Source: Paraescarpia echinospica (lineage: Eukaryota > Annelida > Polychaeta > Sabellida > Siboglinidae). Taken from it: a DNA stretch of 64,000 bases. Position numbers and translations under genes: made by a program. Under the pieces are notes generated by a model that was not told the DNA's origin, searched no databases, and saw only the letters and a list, made by a program, of their open reading frames with translations. This document shows, in pieces, positions 10,901 through 25,900 of this stretch. Position 1 is the stretch's first letter. Every line of letters starts with the position of its first letter. Where the stretch lies: the NCBI GenBank assembly GCA_020002185.1, contig CM034543.1, positions 3,371,334 through 3,435,333 on the forward strand, given 5' to 3'.

Positions 10901-13900
10901 CGTAGGTTGGTGATGATGTTTCGTCCAGTCGGTTCACAAGGTTACAAGTTCCTCTTCACCTCCAGCCAACCCGTCGATGTCATCAGTGAACCATAGGTTG
11001 GTGATGATGTTTCGTCCAGTCGGTTCACAAGGTTACAAGTTCCTCTTCAACTCCAGCCAACCCGTCGATGTCATCAGTGAACCATAGGTTGGTGATGATG
11101 TTTCATCCAGTCGGTTCACAAGGTTACAAGTTCCTCTTCACCTCCCAGCCAACCCGTCGATGTCATCAGTGAACCGTAGGTTGGTGATGATGTTTCATCC
11201 AGTCGGTTCTCAAGGTTACAAGTTCCTCTTCACCTCCAGCCAACCCGTCGATGTCATCAGTGAACCGTAGGTTGGTGATGATGTTTCGTCCAGTCGGTTC
11301 ACAAGGTTACAAGTTCCTCTTCACCTCCAGCCAACCCGTCGATGTCATCAGTGAACCGTAGGTTGGTGATGATGTTTCGTCCAGTCGGTTCACAAGGTTA
11401 CAAGTTCCTCTTCACTTCCAGCCAACCCGTCGATGTCATCAGTGAACCGTAGGTTGGTGATGATGTTTCGTCCAGTCGGTTCACAAGGTTACAAGTTCCT
11501 CTTCACCTCCAGCCAACCCGTCGATGTCATCAGTGAACCGTAGGTTGGTGATGATGTTTCATCCAGTCGGTTCTCAAGGTTACAAGTTCCTCTTCACCTC
11601 CAGCCAACCCGTCGATGTCATCAGTGAACCGTAGGTTGGTGATGATGTTTCGTCCAGTCAGTTCACAAGGTTACAAGTTCCTCTTCACCTCCAGCCAACC
11701 CGTCGATGTCATCAGTGAACCATAGGTTGGTGATGATGTGTCCTCCAATGTTGACTGTGCCAGTGTGATCTTCCAGGGCATCTGTCATTATTCGTTCCAG
11801 GAATATGTTGAATAATGTAGGATACAAGAGGCATCCTTGACGGACTCCGACTGATGTGTGGAACCATTCACCTACAGCGCCTTGCACCAGTACTGCGCTG
11901 CTAGCTCTAGCATATAGCTGCTCGATGGTGTGTACTAGTTTTCGTCCAATATTGTAGTTCTTCATTGTTGCCCATAGTGCGGCATGCCACACCCTGTCAA
12001 ATGCCTTCTTGAAATCAATGAAGACATGGAATAGTTCCGATGTTGCAGATATTTCTCACCCAGAACACGAAGATTGAATATTTGTTCCGTGGTGCTTCTT
12101 CCACTGTGAAAGCCCGTCTGTTCTTTGGTGACGATCTCTTCTACTTGTGGTTTCAATCTGTTCAAGATGACTCTCAGCATCACTTTGCTTGCATGGCTAA
12201 TGAGGCTGATGGTTCAGTAGTTTTGACATTGTTGTAGGTTGCCTTTCTTGGGGAGAGTAATTATCAGTGATTAATTATCAGTGATTGAGACCATGTTGTT
12301 GGCCACTCTCCAGTCTGCCAGATTTTGTTGCAGATGTTGGTGAGGATGTCTATCACCATTTCTCCTCCGTTCATTATCAGTTCTGCTGGGGTGTTTTCAA
12401 ATCCAGCAGCATTCTCCTTCTTCAATGATCTTACAGCTATCGCCCACTTCTTAACGTAAAATTGGAAAGTCGTCCTCATTTGATGATTCTTGGCTCGCTA
12501 GAACACTTGGATCTCCGTTGGTCTAGAAGTTGTATAACTCTAAACAGTATTCCGTCCATCTGTTGATAATGTTTTCTTCTTCTTCGGTGAGACATTTCCC
12601 TTCTTTGTCTTGAATTGTGTTGATTTTCTCCTGCCTTTGCTTTGTAAATTCTCTCAAGACTTGGTACGCTCTTTTGCTGTTGTTGTTGATGAGGAAGTTT
12701 TCAATTTCCATGCACTGTTAATTTTAAAAAAGTTAAAACTTCTGCAATACCGCAAACATCATAAACTTACTATAACTCTGTATCTACTTCATTTCTTTGG
12801 ATATGTTATATACATCATGAAATAAAAATTTCTTTCCGTCAAAATGTGATATGACTTGGAGGTGTCAGTTGACGGAGTTTGTGTGGAGCAACGATCAAAC
12901 AGTATCACCGTCAAGTGATATACATGTTCGAAATTACGTCATCCCATAAACATTATACAAAACCAATGTTTTTGGTGGCTTATATACTTTACCTCATGGC
13001 CACATCATATACCTTTGGAAAGCCTACTATCTCCCCGTAAATACAGGATACCACGGGAAGATATCAAGTGGTGCAATAAGTGTGGAATGAAGGTCAAGCA
13101 AGGACACCACCAAATGATGAATGTTCAAAACTGCGCTATTCCGCAGACATTGTGCAATTACAATGTTTGCATATCTACTTTGTCTACCTACACTAGGCCA
13201 TGTTATACACCTATGTGTGATGTATCCCCGTCAAATTGAGGCAAGGCATAGAGTTGTAAAGTAGTGGTCTAACTGTGGAGTGAAAGGTGAACGTTGAAGG
13301 TCACCGTAAACTGATGCATCAACCAGCATCACCATGTTTGATGAGTAAGCAAACATTTTGTTTTGTTTCTCACACCATGAAGCACTTAATTCACTCCAAC
13401 ACTATTGGCGTCGACTGGGACACGCACCTCAACAGCAGGATCAAATAATCCACAAGAGAGAAGCGTGGAAACGGGATTCTGAGGAAAGTAACATGGGACA
13501 ACAAAGTGCCAATAAATTGGAAATACTTCCATCGCGATATTACCAACATACTATTTGCATTTCTCTCCATTAAGGTTGCAAAGCTCCACTGTCCAGGTTG
13601 AAAGGAAGTGTTTAACACTTCAGACACCTCAGCTGTCGTCAGTAGGTGCAACTATGACATGCTACATCCAGTAAGACCTTGAAGAACCTGGCACGCAACT
13701 GTTGATCCTTGTGCAAAATGCTTTGTGGAAAAGGGACCAAAGCCATGCATGATACGCAATGTGTTTCCGATTGTTAGGAGTTATGAGCTTGTCAAGTTTG
13801 TATCCAGCTGCATACATTTGGATAGGCTTTTGGGACAGGCAATAACGTTACTCATCTTAATGGCAACAGCTTCCTTCATTCTTTGAGAAAAGACCTGTCC

Positions 13901-16900
13901 ATGTCCTTGCCAGTTGTCAATAGCATGGGAAAGCTAAACTTCATACCATGAAGGACCCACAGCATTCACACATCTATTTGGATCTAGATTCGCGACACTT
14001 CAACTCCTGGAACGCAGCACCATTGCCCTCTGTAACTACATTTGTAGCATGCATGGTCTCCGTTATAGAGGCATTGAAAAAGATATTCTGTCAAAGGAAT
14101 AATACCACTAAACTAAGATAGTCCAACAACTCATAGCATACCAAGTTTTTAATTGGTTGACCAGTCAGTCGGTTCATCAGCAGACGCCCACTCCAGATGG
14201 CTGGGGGTGGACATGGGACGTGAAGAGGCTGTCATGTGCACGAGAACATATCAGTTAATTAATAAAAATATTTTGACACAAGTTTGAGTTTGTGACCCTC
14301 AAAATGACATTCATATTCAAAATTGAGGGTGCCATCAACCAACACAAATTTTCTCATCCCATCCCAACGTCTCATGGGTGGTGCAAAAATGCGGTAGAAT
14401 ATAACATCACATATGTTGGCTGGCCTAAAATCTGCAGAATGGCACAGTTTCGAAAATGCATCTTTTGATGGTGACCTTGTTCAACCTTCACTCCACACTT
14501 TACAATTTCATACCAATCATTTTGACGGGGATACACTACACATAGGTGTATAACATGGCCTAGTGTAGGTAGGCAAAGTAGATATGCAAACATTGTAATT
14601 GTACAATGTTTGCGGAATGGAGCAGTTTTGAACACTCATCATTTGGAGATGACCTTGCTTGACCTTCACTCCACACTTACTGCACCACTAGATCCCCGTG
14701 GTATCCTGTATTTACGGGGAGATGGTAGGCTTTCCAAAGGTGTATGACGTGGCCATGAGTAGATAGGTAACGTAGATGTAAGCCACCATTGGTATTGTAT
14801 GACGTTTGCGGGATGGCGCAATTTCAAACATTTATCGCTTGACGATGACACTGTTTGGTCATCTCCCCATGCAAACTCCATCAGCTGAAACCTCCAAGTC
14901 TGATCTCATTCTGACAGGAAGAAATTGGTCTTTCACAACGCCTACAACATGTCCATAGAAATGAAGTAGATACAGAATTGTATCTTTATGATGTTTGCGG
15001 TATTGCAAAAGTTCGGATATTCATAATTTGATGGTGACCTTGTATGACCTTAGCTCCACACTTACTATACATGGTAACAGCTCCACTTCATACCTCATGT
15101 TGATGGGGAGACAATAAGCGTTCCAAAAATATATGATATGGCTATTTTATTATTAATGAAAGTAGATATGCAACCATTGTAATTATAAGACATTTGCGGA
15201 AGCGGACAATTTCGAAAATTTATCATTTGACAGTAATCTTGTTTGACCTTGGAGTCAAGCTAGTTATACGATAGGCCTCGTTATGATGGGATATCTAAGG
15301 TTTTCAAATTATGTACCACTTGGGTGTTTATACGGGGAGGGGGGCATTTAAGTTGGTCTGTTAGGTAGTGCCTACCGCTCGCCTATTGAGGAGATATAAA
15401 CGAATATCATGAAGTTATATTGGTCAGAGGTAATCTGCATATTCATGCGACAAATTTACATACTATAATTTGTTCACTGACAAAATCATACCCTGATACC
15501 CTGAAAACATGTATTTGGGCACATCATTTTGATTGTTTGGTTGTTTACAATTCAAGATTTTCAGAAAAGTAGTATATATTTAATGGCGATAACTAATTTG
15601 CATATTAATGAGTTTCTAGGGTGCCTGGGTGGCATCAGTCGGTTTATTGACCTAGAGGGTTAGAAGGTCACAAAAATACCAAAAAAAACATTGTGTGGAC
15701 CCAAATGCACGCTTCACTGGTCAACACCTGGACTAGTCTCTAACTGTAATCGACCTAGAATATGTGTGTATATGTATGTATATGGATATATTAACGTTTT
15801 CCTCCTGGAAGGTTTGCATTTTGGGCACTAAACTTTCAGGGGCTCGTTTACGGCACCTTGGAATAAAAGTAATGCTTTTATTTTCAAAAATTCCCTGTAA
15901 ATAAAAAATTTCTACCAGATGTTAATTGATTGTTCGGAATTGGTGATTGTTCTGAGCTATGTAAGCCATCCACTAATCCAACCATCCAAAAGTCGGGGAC
16001 ATTTTATGTAACGTGCAACAAACGTACAAACCATATGCAACTTCAAAACATGATGATGATGACAAATGTGATAATGATGATGATGGTGATGATGACGATG
16101 ATGATGACGATGATGATGACAATGATGATGACGATGATGATGACAATGATGATGATGATGACAATGATGATGACAATAATGATGACAATGATGATGACGA
16201 TGATGATGACAATGATGCAGGCGTGAAATTGAGGAGCTACAGCACCGTATTGTGAGGGAGCGAGAGAACTACCAGGACCGGTCGAAAGACGGCAACAGCA
16301 TCTCAGCCGTGCCGTACTTCAACATCAATGACAAGTTTGTGTTGAACCGCGACGACGCCAGCTACACTCTCAGTATTGAGGTCCAGGTGCCCATCGACAA
16401 CGTCCTGCTACAGGTGGGTCTCATGTGACAGTCATGTGCATGCAGTGTGACCGCTGACACATGTTTGCTTGAAGTCTGACTGCTGACAGTGATGTGCTTG
16501 AAGTGTGATAGCTGACAGTGATATGCTTGCAGTGTGACCACTGACAGTGATGTGCTTGAAGTGTGATAGCTGACAGTGATATGCTTGCAGTATCACCACT
16601 GACGGTGATGTGCTTGAAGTGTGATAGCTGACAGTGATATGCTTGCAATATCACTACTGACGGTGATGTGCTTGAAGTGTGATAGCTGACAGTGATATGC
16701 TTGCAGTATCACTACTGACGGTGATGTGCTTGAAGTGTGATAGCTGACAGTGATATGCTTGCAGTGTGACCACTGACAGTGATGTGCTTGAAGTGTGATA
16801 GCTGACAGTGATATGCTTGCAATATCACTACTGACGGTGATGTGCTTGCAGTGTGACCACTGACAGTGATGTGCTTGAAGTGTGATAGCTGATAGTGATA

Positions 16901-19900
16901 TGCTTGCAGTGTGACCACTGACAGTGATGTGCTTGAAGTGTGATAGCTGACAGTGATATGCTTGCAGTGTGACCACTGACAGTGATATGCTTGCAGTATC
17001 ACTACTGACGGTGATGTGCTTGAAGTGTGATAGCTGACTGTGATATGCTTGCAGTATCACCACTGACGGTGATGTGCTTGAAGTGTGATAGCTGACAGTG
17101 ATATGCTTGCAGTGTGACCACTGACAGTGATGTGCTTGAAGTGTGACCACTGACAGTGATGTGCTTGCAGTGTGACCACTGACAGTGATGTGCTTGAAGT
17201 GTGATAGCTGACAGTGATATGCTTGCAGTATCACCACTGACGGTGATGTGCTTGAAGTGTGATAGCTGACAGTGATATGCTTGCAATATCACTACTGACG
17301 GTGATGTGCTTGAAGTGTGATAGCTGACAGTGATATGCTTGCAGTATCACTACTGACGGTGATGTGCTTGAAGTGTGATAGCTGACAGTGATATGCTTGC
17401 AGTGTGACCACTGACAGTGATGTGCTTGAAGTGTGATAGCTGACAGTGATATGCTTGCAGTATCACCACTGATGGTGATGTGCTTGAAGTGTGATAGCTG
17501 ACAGTGATATGCTTGCAATATCACTACTGACGGTGATGTGCTTGCAGTGTGACCACTGACAGTGATGTGCTTGAAGTGTGATAGCTGATAGTGATATGCT
17601 TGCAGTGTGACCACTGACAGTGATGTGCTTGAAGTGTGATAGCTGACAGTGATATGCTTGCAGTATCACCACTGACGGTGATGTGCTTGAAGTGTGATAG
17701 CTGACAGTGATATGCTTGCAGTGTGACCACTGACAGTGATGTGCTTGAAGTGTGATAGCTGACAGTGATATGCTTGCAATATCACTACTGACGGTGATGT
17801 GCTTGCAGTGTGACCACTGACAGTGATGTGCTTGAAGTGTGATAGCTGATAGTGATGTGCTTGCAGTGTGACCACTGACAGTGATGTGCTTGAAGTGTGA
17901 TAGCTGACAGTGATATGCTTGCAGTGTGACCACTGACAGTGATGTGCTTGAAGTGTGATAGCTGACAGTGATATGCTTGCAGTATCACCACTGACGGTGA
18001 TGTGCTTGAAGTGTGATAGCTGACAGTGATATGCTTGCAATATCACTACTGACGGTGATATGCTTGCAGTGTGACCACTGACAGTGATGTGCTTGAAGTG
18101 TGATAGCTGATAGTGATATGCTTGCAGTGTGACCACTGACAGTGATGTGCTTGAAGTGTGATAGCTGACAGTGATATGCTTGCAGTATCACCACTGACGG
18201 TGATGTGCTTGAAGTGTGATAGCTGACAGTGATATGCTTGCAGTATCACCACTGACGGTGATGTGCTTGAAGTGTGATAGCTGACAGTGATATGCTTGCA
18301 GTGTGACCACTGACAGTGATGTGCTTGAAGTGTGATAGCTGACAGTGATATGCTTGCAATATCACTACTGACGGTGATGTGCTTGCAGTGTGACCACTGA
18401 CAGTGATGTGCTTGAAGTGTGATAGCTGACAGTGATGTGCTTGCAGTGTGACCACTGACAGTGATGTGCTTGAAGTGTGATAGCTGACAGTGATATGCTT
18501 GCAGTGTGACCACTGACAGTGATGTGCTTGAAGTGTGATAGCTGACAGTGATATGCTTGCAGTGTGACCACTGACAGTGATATGCTTGCAGTATCACTAC
18601 TGACGGTGATGTGCTTGAAGTGTGATAGCTGACAGTGATATGCTTGCAGTATCACCACTGACGGTGATGTGCTTGAAGTGTGATAGCTGACAGTGATATG
18701 CTTGCAATATCACTACTGACGGTGATGTGCTTGCAGTGTGACCACTGACAGTGATGTGCTTGAAGTGTGATAGCTGATAGTGATATGCTTGCAGTGTGAC
18801 CACTGACAGTGATGTGCTTGAAGTGTGATAGCTGACAGTGATATGCTTGCAGTATCACCACTGACGGTGATGTGCTTGAAGTGTGATAGCTGACAGTGAT
18901 ATGCTTGCAATATCACTACTGACGGTGATGTGCTTGAAGTGTGATAGCTGACAGTGATATGCTTGCTGTATCACCACTGACGGTGATGTGCTTGAAGTGT
19001 GATAGCTGACAGTGATATGCTTGCAGTATCACCACTGACAGTGATGTGCTTGAAGTGTGATAGCTGACAGTGATATGCTTGCAGTGTGACAGCTGACAGT
19101 CATGGGCTTGCAGTGTGAACACTGACAGTGATGTGCTTGAAGTGTGATAGCTGACAGTGATATGCTTGCAGTGTGACTGCTGACAGTCATGTGCTGTGCT
19201 TGCAGTGTGATTGTTGACAGTCATGTGCTTGCAGTGTGACGTGCCGGTGGATCTGTTGGATGTGGAGAAGAACTCAGCTGTCGTCAGCTACAGTGCCTTC
19301 AACCCCGAGGAAGGCAACTACCTCCTTGCTACATACAGGTACTTATTCCCTCATTACTTACAGGTACTTATTCCCTCACTATTTACAGGTAGTTATTCCC
19401 TCACTACTTACAGGTACTTATTCCCTCACTACTTACAGGTACTTATTCCCTCACTACTTACAGGTACTTACTCCCTCACTACTTACAGGTACTTATTCCC
19501 TCACTACTTACAGGTACTTACTCCCTCTCTACTTACAGGTACTTACTCCCTCACTACTTACAAGTACTTATTCCCTCACTACTTACAGGTACTTATTATC
19601 TCTCTACTTACACCTACTTACTCCCTCACTACTTACAGGTACTTATTCCCTCACTACTTACAGGTACTTATTCCCTCTCTACTTACAGGTACTTATTCCC
19701 TCACTACTAACAGGTACTTATTCCCTCATTACTTACATGTACTTATTCCCTCATTACTTACAGGTACTTATTCCCTCTCTACTTACAGGTACTTATTCCC
19801 TCACTACTAACAGGTACTTATTATCTCTACTTACAGGTACTTACTCCCTCACTACTTACAGGTACTTATTCCCTCACTACTAACATGTACTTATTCCCTC

Positions 19901-22900
19901 ATTACTTACATGTACTTATTCCCTCACTACTTACAAGTACTTAATCCCTCATTACTTACCGGTACTTATTCCCTCATTACTTACATGTACTTATTCCCTC
20001 ACTACTTACAGGTACTTATTCCCTCACTACTTACAGGTACTTATTCCCTCATTACTTACATGTACTTATTCCCTCATTACTTACATGTACTTACTCCCTC
20101 ACTACTTACAGGTACTTATTCCCTCTCTACTTACAGGTACTTATTCCCTCACTACTAACAGGTACTTATTCCCTCATTACTTACAGGTACTTATTCCCTC
20201 ATTACTTACATGTACTTACTCCCTCACTACTTACAGGTACTTATTCCCTCATTACTTACAGGTACTTATTCCCTGACCACTTACAGGTACTTATTCCCTC
20301 ATTACTTACATGTACTTATTCCCTCACTACTTACAGGTACTTATTCCCTCACTACTTACAGGTACTTATTCCCTCATTACTTACATGTACTTATTCCCTC
20401 ATTACTTACATGTACTTACTCCCTCACTACTTACAGGTACTTATTCCCTCTCTACTTACAGGTACTTATTCCCTCACTACTAACAGGTACTTATTCCCTC
20501 ATTACTTACAGGTACTTATTCCCTCATTACTTACATGTACTTACTCCCTCACTACTTACAGGTACTTATTCCCTCATTACTTACAGGTACTTATTCCCTG
20601 ACCACTTACAGGTACTTATTCCCTCACTACTTACATGTACTTATTCCCTCACTACTTACATGTACTTATTCCCTCATTACTTACAGGTACTTATTCCCTC
20701 ATTACTTACAGGTACTTATTCCCTCACTACTTACAGGTACTTATTCCCTCATTACTTACATGTACTTATTCCCTCACTACTTACAGGTACTTATTCCCTC
20801 ATTACTTACAGGTACATATTCCCTCATTACTTACAGGTACTTATTCCCTCACTACTTACATGTACTTATTCCCTCACTACTTACATGTACTTATTCCCTC
20901 ACTACTTACAGGTACTTATTCCCTCACTACTTACAGGTACTTATTTCCTCATTACTTACAGGTACTTATTCCCTCACTATTTACAGGTACTTATTCCCTC
21001 ACTACTTACAGGTACTTATTCCCTCACTACTTACAGGTACTTATTCCCTCACTACTTACAGGTACTTATTCCCTCACTACTTACAGGTACTTATTCCCTC
21101 ACTACTTACAGGTACTTATTCCCTCACTATTTACAGGTACTTATCCCCTCATTACTTACAGGTACTTATTCCCTCACTACTTACAGGTACTTATTCCCTC
21201 ACTTCTTACAGGTACTTATTCCCTCATTACTTACAGGTACTTATTCCCTCACTACTTACAGGTACATATTCCATCACTACTTACAGGTACTTATTCCCTC
21301 ACTACTTACAGGTACTTATTCCCTCACTACTTACAGGTACATATTCCCTCATTACTTACAGGTACGTATTCCCTTACTACTTACAGGTACTTACTCCCTC
21401 ACTACTTACAGGTACTTATTCCCTCACTACTTACAGGTACTTACTCCCTCACTACTTACAGGTACTTACTCCCTCACTACTTACAGGTACTTACTCCCTC
21501 TCTACTTACAGGTACTTACTCTATCTCTACTTACAGGTACTCATTCCCTCACTACTTACAGGTACTCATTCCCTCACTACTCATTCCCTCACTACTTACA
21601 GGTACTTACTCCCTCTCTATTTACATGTACCTACTCCCTCACTACTTACAGGTACTTATTCCCTCACTACTTACAGGTACTTACTCCCTCTCTACTTACA
21701 TGTACCTACTCCCTCTCAACTTACAGGTACTTACTCCCTCACTACTTACAGGTACTTATTACCTCATTACTTACAGGTACTTATTCCCTCACTACTTACA
21801 GGTACTTATTCCCTCATTACTTACAGGTACTTATTCCCTCACTACTTACAGGTACTTATTCCCTCACTACTTACAGGTACTTATTCCCTCACTACTTACA
21901 GGTACTTACTCCCTCACTACTTACAGGTACTTACTCCCTCACTACTTACAGGTACTTCCTCCCTCACTACTTACAGGTACTTACTCCCTCTCTACTTACA
22001 GGTACTTACTCTCTCTCTACTTACAGGTACTCATTCCCTCACCACTTACAGGTACTCATTCCCTCACTACTCATTCCCTCACTACTTACAGGTACTTACT
22101 CCCTCTCTATTTACATGTACCTGCTCCCTCTCTACTTACAGGTGCTCATTCCCTCACTACTTACAGGTACTTACTCCCTCTCTACTTACATGTACCTACT
22201 CCCTCTCAACTTACAGGTACTTACTCCCTCACTACTTACAGGTACTTATTCCCTCATTACTTACAGGTACTTACTCCCTCTCTATTTACATGTACCTACT
22301 CCCTCTCTACTTACAGGTGCTCATTCCCTCACTACTTAGAGGTACTTACTCCCTCACTACTTACAGGTACTTACTCCCTCTCTACTTACATGTACCTACT
22401 CCCTCTCTACTTACATGTACCTACTCCCTCTCTACTTACATGTACTTACTCCCTCACTACTTACAGGTACTTACTCTCTCTCTACTTACAGGTACTAACT
22501 TCCTAGCTACATATATGTATTTACCTTCTAACTACTGCCTCCTCACTGCTTACAAATACTTGTTTTCATTCTATCATTGTTCTGAGATGTTTTAGACATA
22601 GCTGTGTGTTCTATCCTCTGTTGCTTCTGCCCAGTCTTGCAGTGTCATTGGACTAGATAAACCAGACGTTCTCAAGAAGGAACTCTTAGTTATTCTGATG
22701 TAGCACTCTTAAAGCACATCTTAAATCATGTATGTGTCATACATAAAGTTCAACGTACTGCCACCAGGTGTCAAGCCAACACAACGCGACTCGAAGTGAA
22801 AATTCGGTCGATCGAGGGTCAGTACGGCACCTTGCAAGCATACATCACCCCTCGCCTGCAGCCCAAGACTTGTCAGCTACGACGCTACCAGATCAAACCC

Positions 22901-25900
22901 ATGTCACTGCATCAGCGTGCACACACCTTCGACCATGACAGGTGATATGATGCTGATATTGTCTGCGCTCATACACAATCATGCACACACTCATGCACAT
23001 GTTCGTATATGCACACATGCATTCAGTCAAGGCAGGTGACACATGGCATATACATATACACACATACGTACACACACGTGCATGCAAAGTAAATACCATA
23101 CCGTTTAGGCATTTCTAAAAGGCACACAAATAAGTTAACAATCTTAAGCCTAAACATAGATTCTCTGAGCTCAAAAATCAATGAACTGAATATTTTAATT
23201 GATACTCTTGCTGAATCAAATGTACAAATAAATGTAATTTGTATACAGGAAGCAAGAATTGGAAAACATACAGACACACAACATCTTAATCTAAAAAATT
23301 ATACCATGACAACACAGGCATCCATTGACAAATGTTCTAAGAAAGGAAGGCTAGTCACATATGTATCTAATAATATTACAATATCAAACTACAAAGCATA
23401 TGATACATATTCAACCTGGGAAGCATTATGCCTAGACATTGTTGATAACTCAGATAAAAAGATAACAATTTGTAACATCTACAGACCCCCTAAAAACAAC
23501 AACAACCATGCCTCGATTGAACTATTTATGCAGGTATTCAATCCTATACTCGTAGACATAAACAAGAGTGCCAGAAATGTAATATTAACAGGCGACTTCA
23601 ACATAGATCTTTTAGAACTTAACTCGAATGAAAAATTCCAAGAATTCTTTGATTCTCTGTCCAAAATAGACCTCTCCTGCCTGTTATAACTCTTCCCACA
23701 AGAATGTCAAGCAGAAATGCAACACTGATTGACCAAATATACTGTAAATCACCAAACCCTCTTACCATAGCAGATAGTGGCATATTGGATGCAAAAATCT
23801 CTGATCACATGGCAATATTTGCTGCGCTTAATTTCAATATCATTAAAACATATACTGTAACTAATAAAATTAGCACGAGATCATTCATGGTTTTACCAAC
23901 GAATTAGGAAATATAAACTGGCATCAAGTCTTTGATCACACTCTAACAGCAAATCCACTCATATCGTATGATAACAAATTCTCCACCACCCTCCGCTAGA
24001 GGAGGTAATGAACAATCATTTCCCATTGATAGATGTTAAGTTTAATAAATACAAACACAAGAAGTCAAAATGGATGACTTATGATCTCCTAACTAAAATA
24101 AAAAAGCGAGATAAACTGTACATGGAAGTACACATGGCAAATCCTAACTCAAGCATAAACAAACTAAAATCAACAGAGTTGGACAATATAACAAAGGAAA
24201 TAAGGAGACTAAAACGTAAAGAAAAGGCTGCTTACTACAACCTACAATTTAGTAAATATAGGAACGACATAAAAAAACATGGGAAAACATAGCTGATGTT
24301 ATCCAAAAATCAAAAATACAGAAACAACTACCGACATATTTCAATGTAAATGAAACCAAGATAACAGATAAAAATGAAATAGCAACACAATTCAACAACT
24401 TCTTCATAAATATCAGACATCAACTTGCAAATAAATTAAGCATTAATGGAAAACCTGGATTCAAATCGTACCTAGGTAAAAGAACAGAATATTCTAACTT
24501 CCAATTTACACTGGTTGATGAAAATGATACAAAAAATATAATAAATAATCTACAGCCGAAAACAAGTATGGGAAATGACAACATTTCTTCAGTCTCACTT
24601 AAAGCTTCTGTTAATGTCATTGCCAAACCCCTTACCAGTATAATTAATCAATTACTACGCCGTGGAAAATTTCCTCAAAAACTAAAAATTGCTAAAGTAA
24701 TTCCCATCCATAAAAAAGATGATAACCATAATTTCAACAACTACAGGCCAATAACTCTTGCCATGCATATCCAAAGTCTTTGAAAAAATAGTTTATTCTC
24801 AATTATTCCACTATCTCACTCTTAATAAGCTCCTCCACCCTAATCAGTATGGTTTCAGAGCTGAACACTCTCCTGAACTAGCAATAACTGAATTAGTTGA
24901 CAGAATATACTTAAATCTTGAAAAAAAAGGCTTGCCAATGGCAATATTTCTGGATCTGTCAAAGGCTTTCGACACAATAGATCATAGAATCCTTCTCAAC
25001 AAACTCGAACATTATGGCATCAAAAATACTGAACTAGAATGGTTTAAAAACTATTTACTGCACAGACAGCAATATGTATTATTCAACCACATCAAATCAC
25101 CTTTAGAAACAATTACTACTGGAGTCCCCCAAGGTTCAATTCTACAGCCATTGTTATTCCTAATATACATTAATGATCTAGCTACTGTGAGCAACACTTT
25201 TTGTCCAATCTTGCTGAGCTCGGTAAATACTTTTACAGATGAACAAACAAATGACTTGGCTACATCCAACAATATAAACTCAGAATTGACTAAAATAACA
25301 GATTGGCTAGCAGTAAATAAGCTGTCACTGAATGCCGCAAAAACAAAAATGATGATTTTTCACTCTAAACAAAGAAAACTAAAGAACCACGAAATACCTA
25401 ATATTAAAATCAATAACATACTGGTCGAACAGGTGACACAATTTAAATTTCTTGGAGTTATAATAGATTCAAACTTAACAAAACTATATAGCTAACAATT
25501 TATCATGGATATGTGGAATTCTCACTAGATTAAAACACTACATATCATTATACATCCTAAAGATAATATATTCTTCACTATTTATGTCACACCTAAGCTA
25601 TGGTATATTAGCATGGGGTGGCAAAATAAACAAACGAATAAACAAACTTCAAAAACAAGCAATTAGATCTATATCAAACAGTAAATATAATTCACACAGT
25701 GCACCATTATTTAAAGATCTAAAACTACTAAAAACAGATGACCTTTATAAACTATCAAGCATGAAATTTTTCTACAGATATAAAAATAAAACCGTCCCAG
25801 TATATTTCCAAGACATGTTCTCTACTAATGAAAATATCTCTAGACCAGCAAGACAAAGAAAGGCACCTCAACACTTTACCAATACGATAAATAATTTCCC

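Larger units (their letters stand above)
9010..15740. mobile_element. Large foldback DNA element with about 1.3-kb inverted repeats
   Basis: 9,040-9,577 plus 12,740-13,340 matches the reverse complement of 15,720-14,370 along its length. Examples are tcctcaataggcgagcggta, cttaaatgcc..ccctccccgta, aggtcaaacaaggtcaccgt, ttggaaagcctactatct and ccccgtaaatacaggatacc. The arms are built of diverged sub-repeats of about 200 bp (recurrent gtgtggagtgaaggtcaa, cgcaaacat.gta.aattac). The left arm is interrupted by the RTE-like LINE. Between the arms lies a core of about 1 kb with a broken coding relic. Ends and target duplication are not resolved; the superfamily is unassigned. Confidence 0.85.

Noticed and set aside
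9937..11740. CRISPR-like array of regular repeats
   Set aside because: Direct head-to-tail units without unique spacers, in a eukaryotic LINE; it is a minisatellite.
16593..19224. Many minus-strand frames rich in [13 protein letters not shown]
   Set aside because: Antisense read-through of the intron minisatellite.
20210..22595. Three overlapping 620-710-codon Leu-Thr-Pro-Ser-Tyr-rich frames
   Set aside because: A 25-bp array read in three frames; the sequence lies within a BBS7 intron and is explained by the splice-donor repeat.
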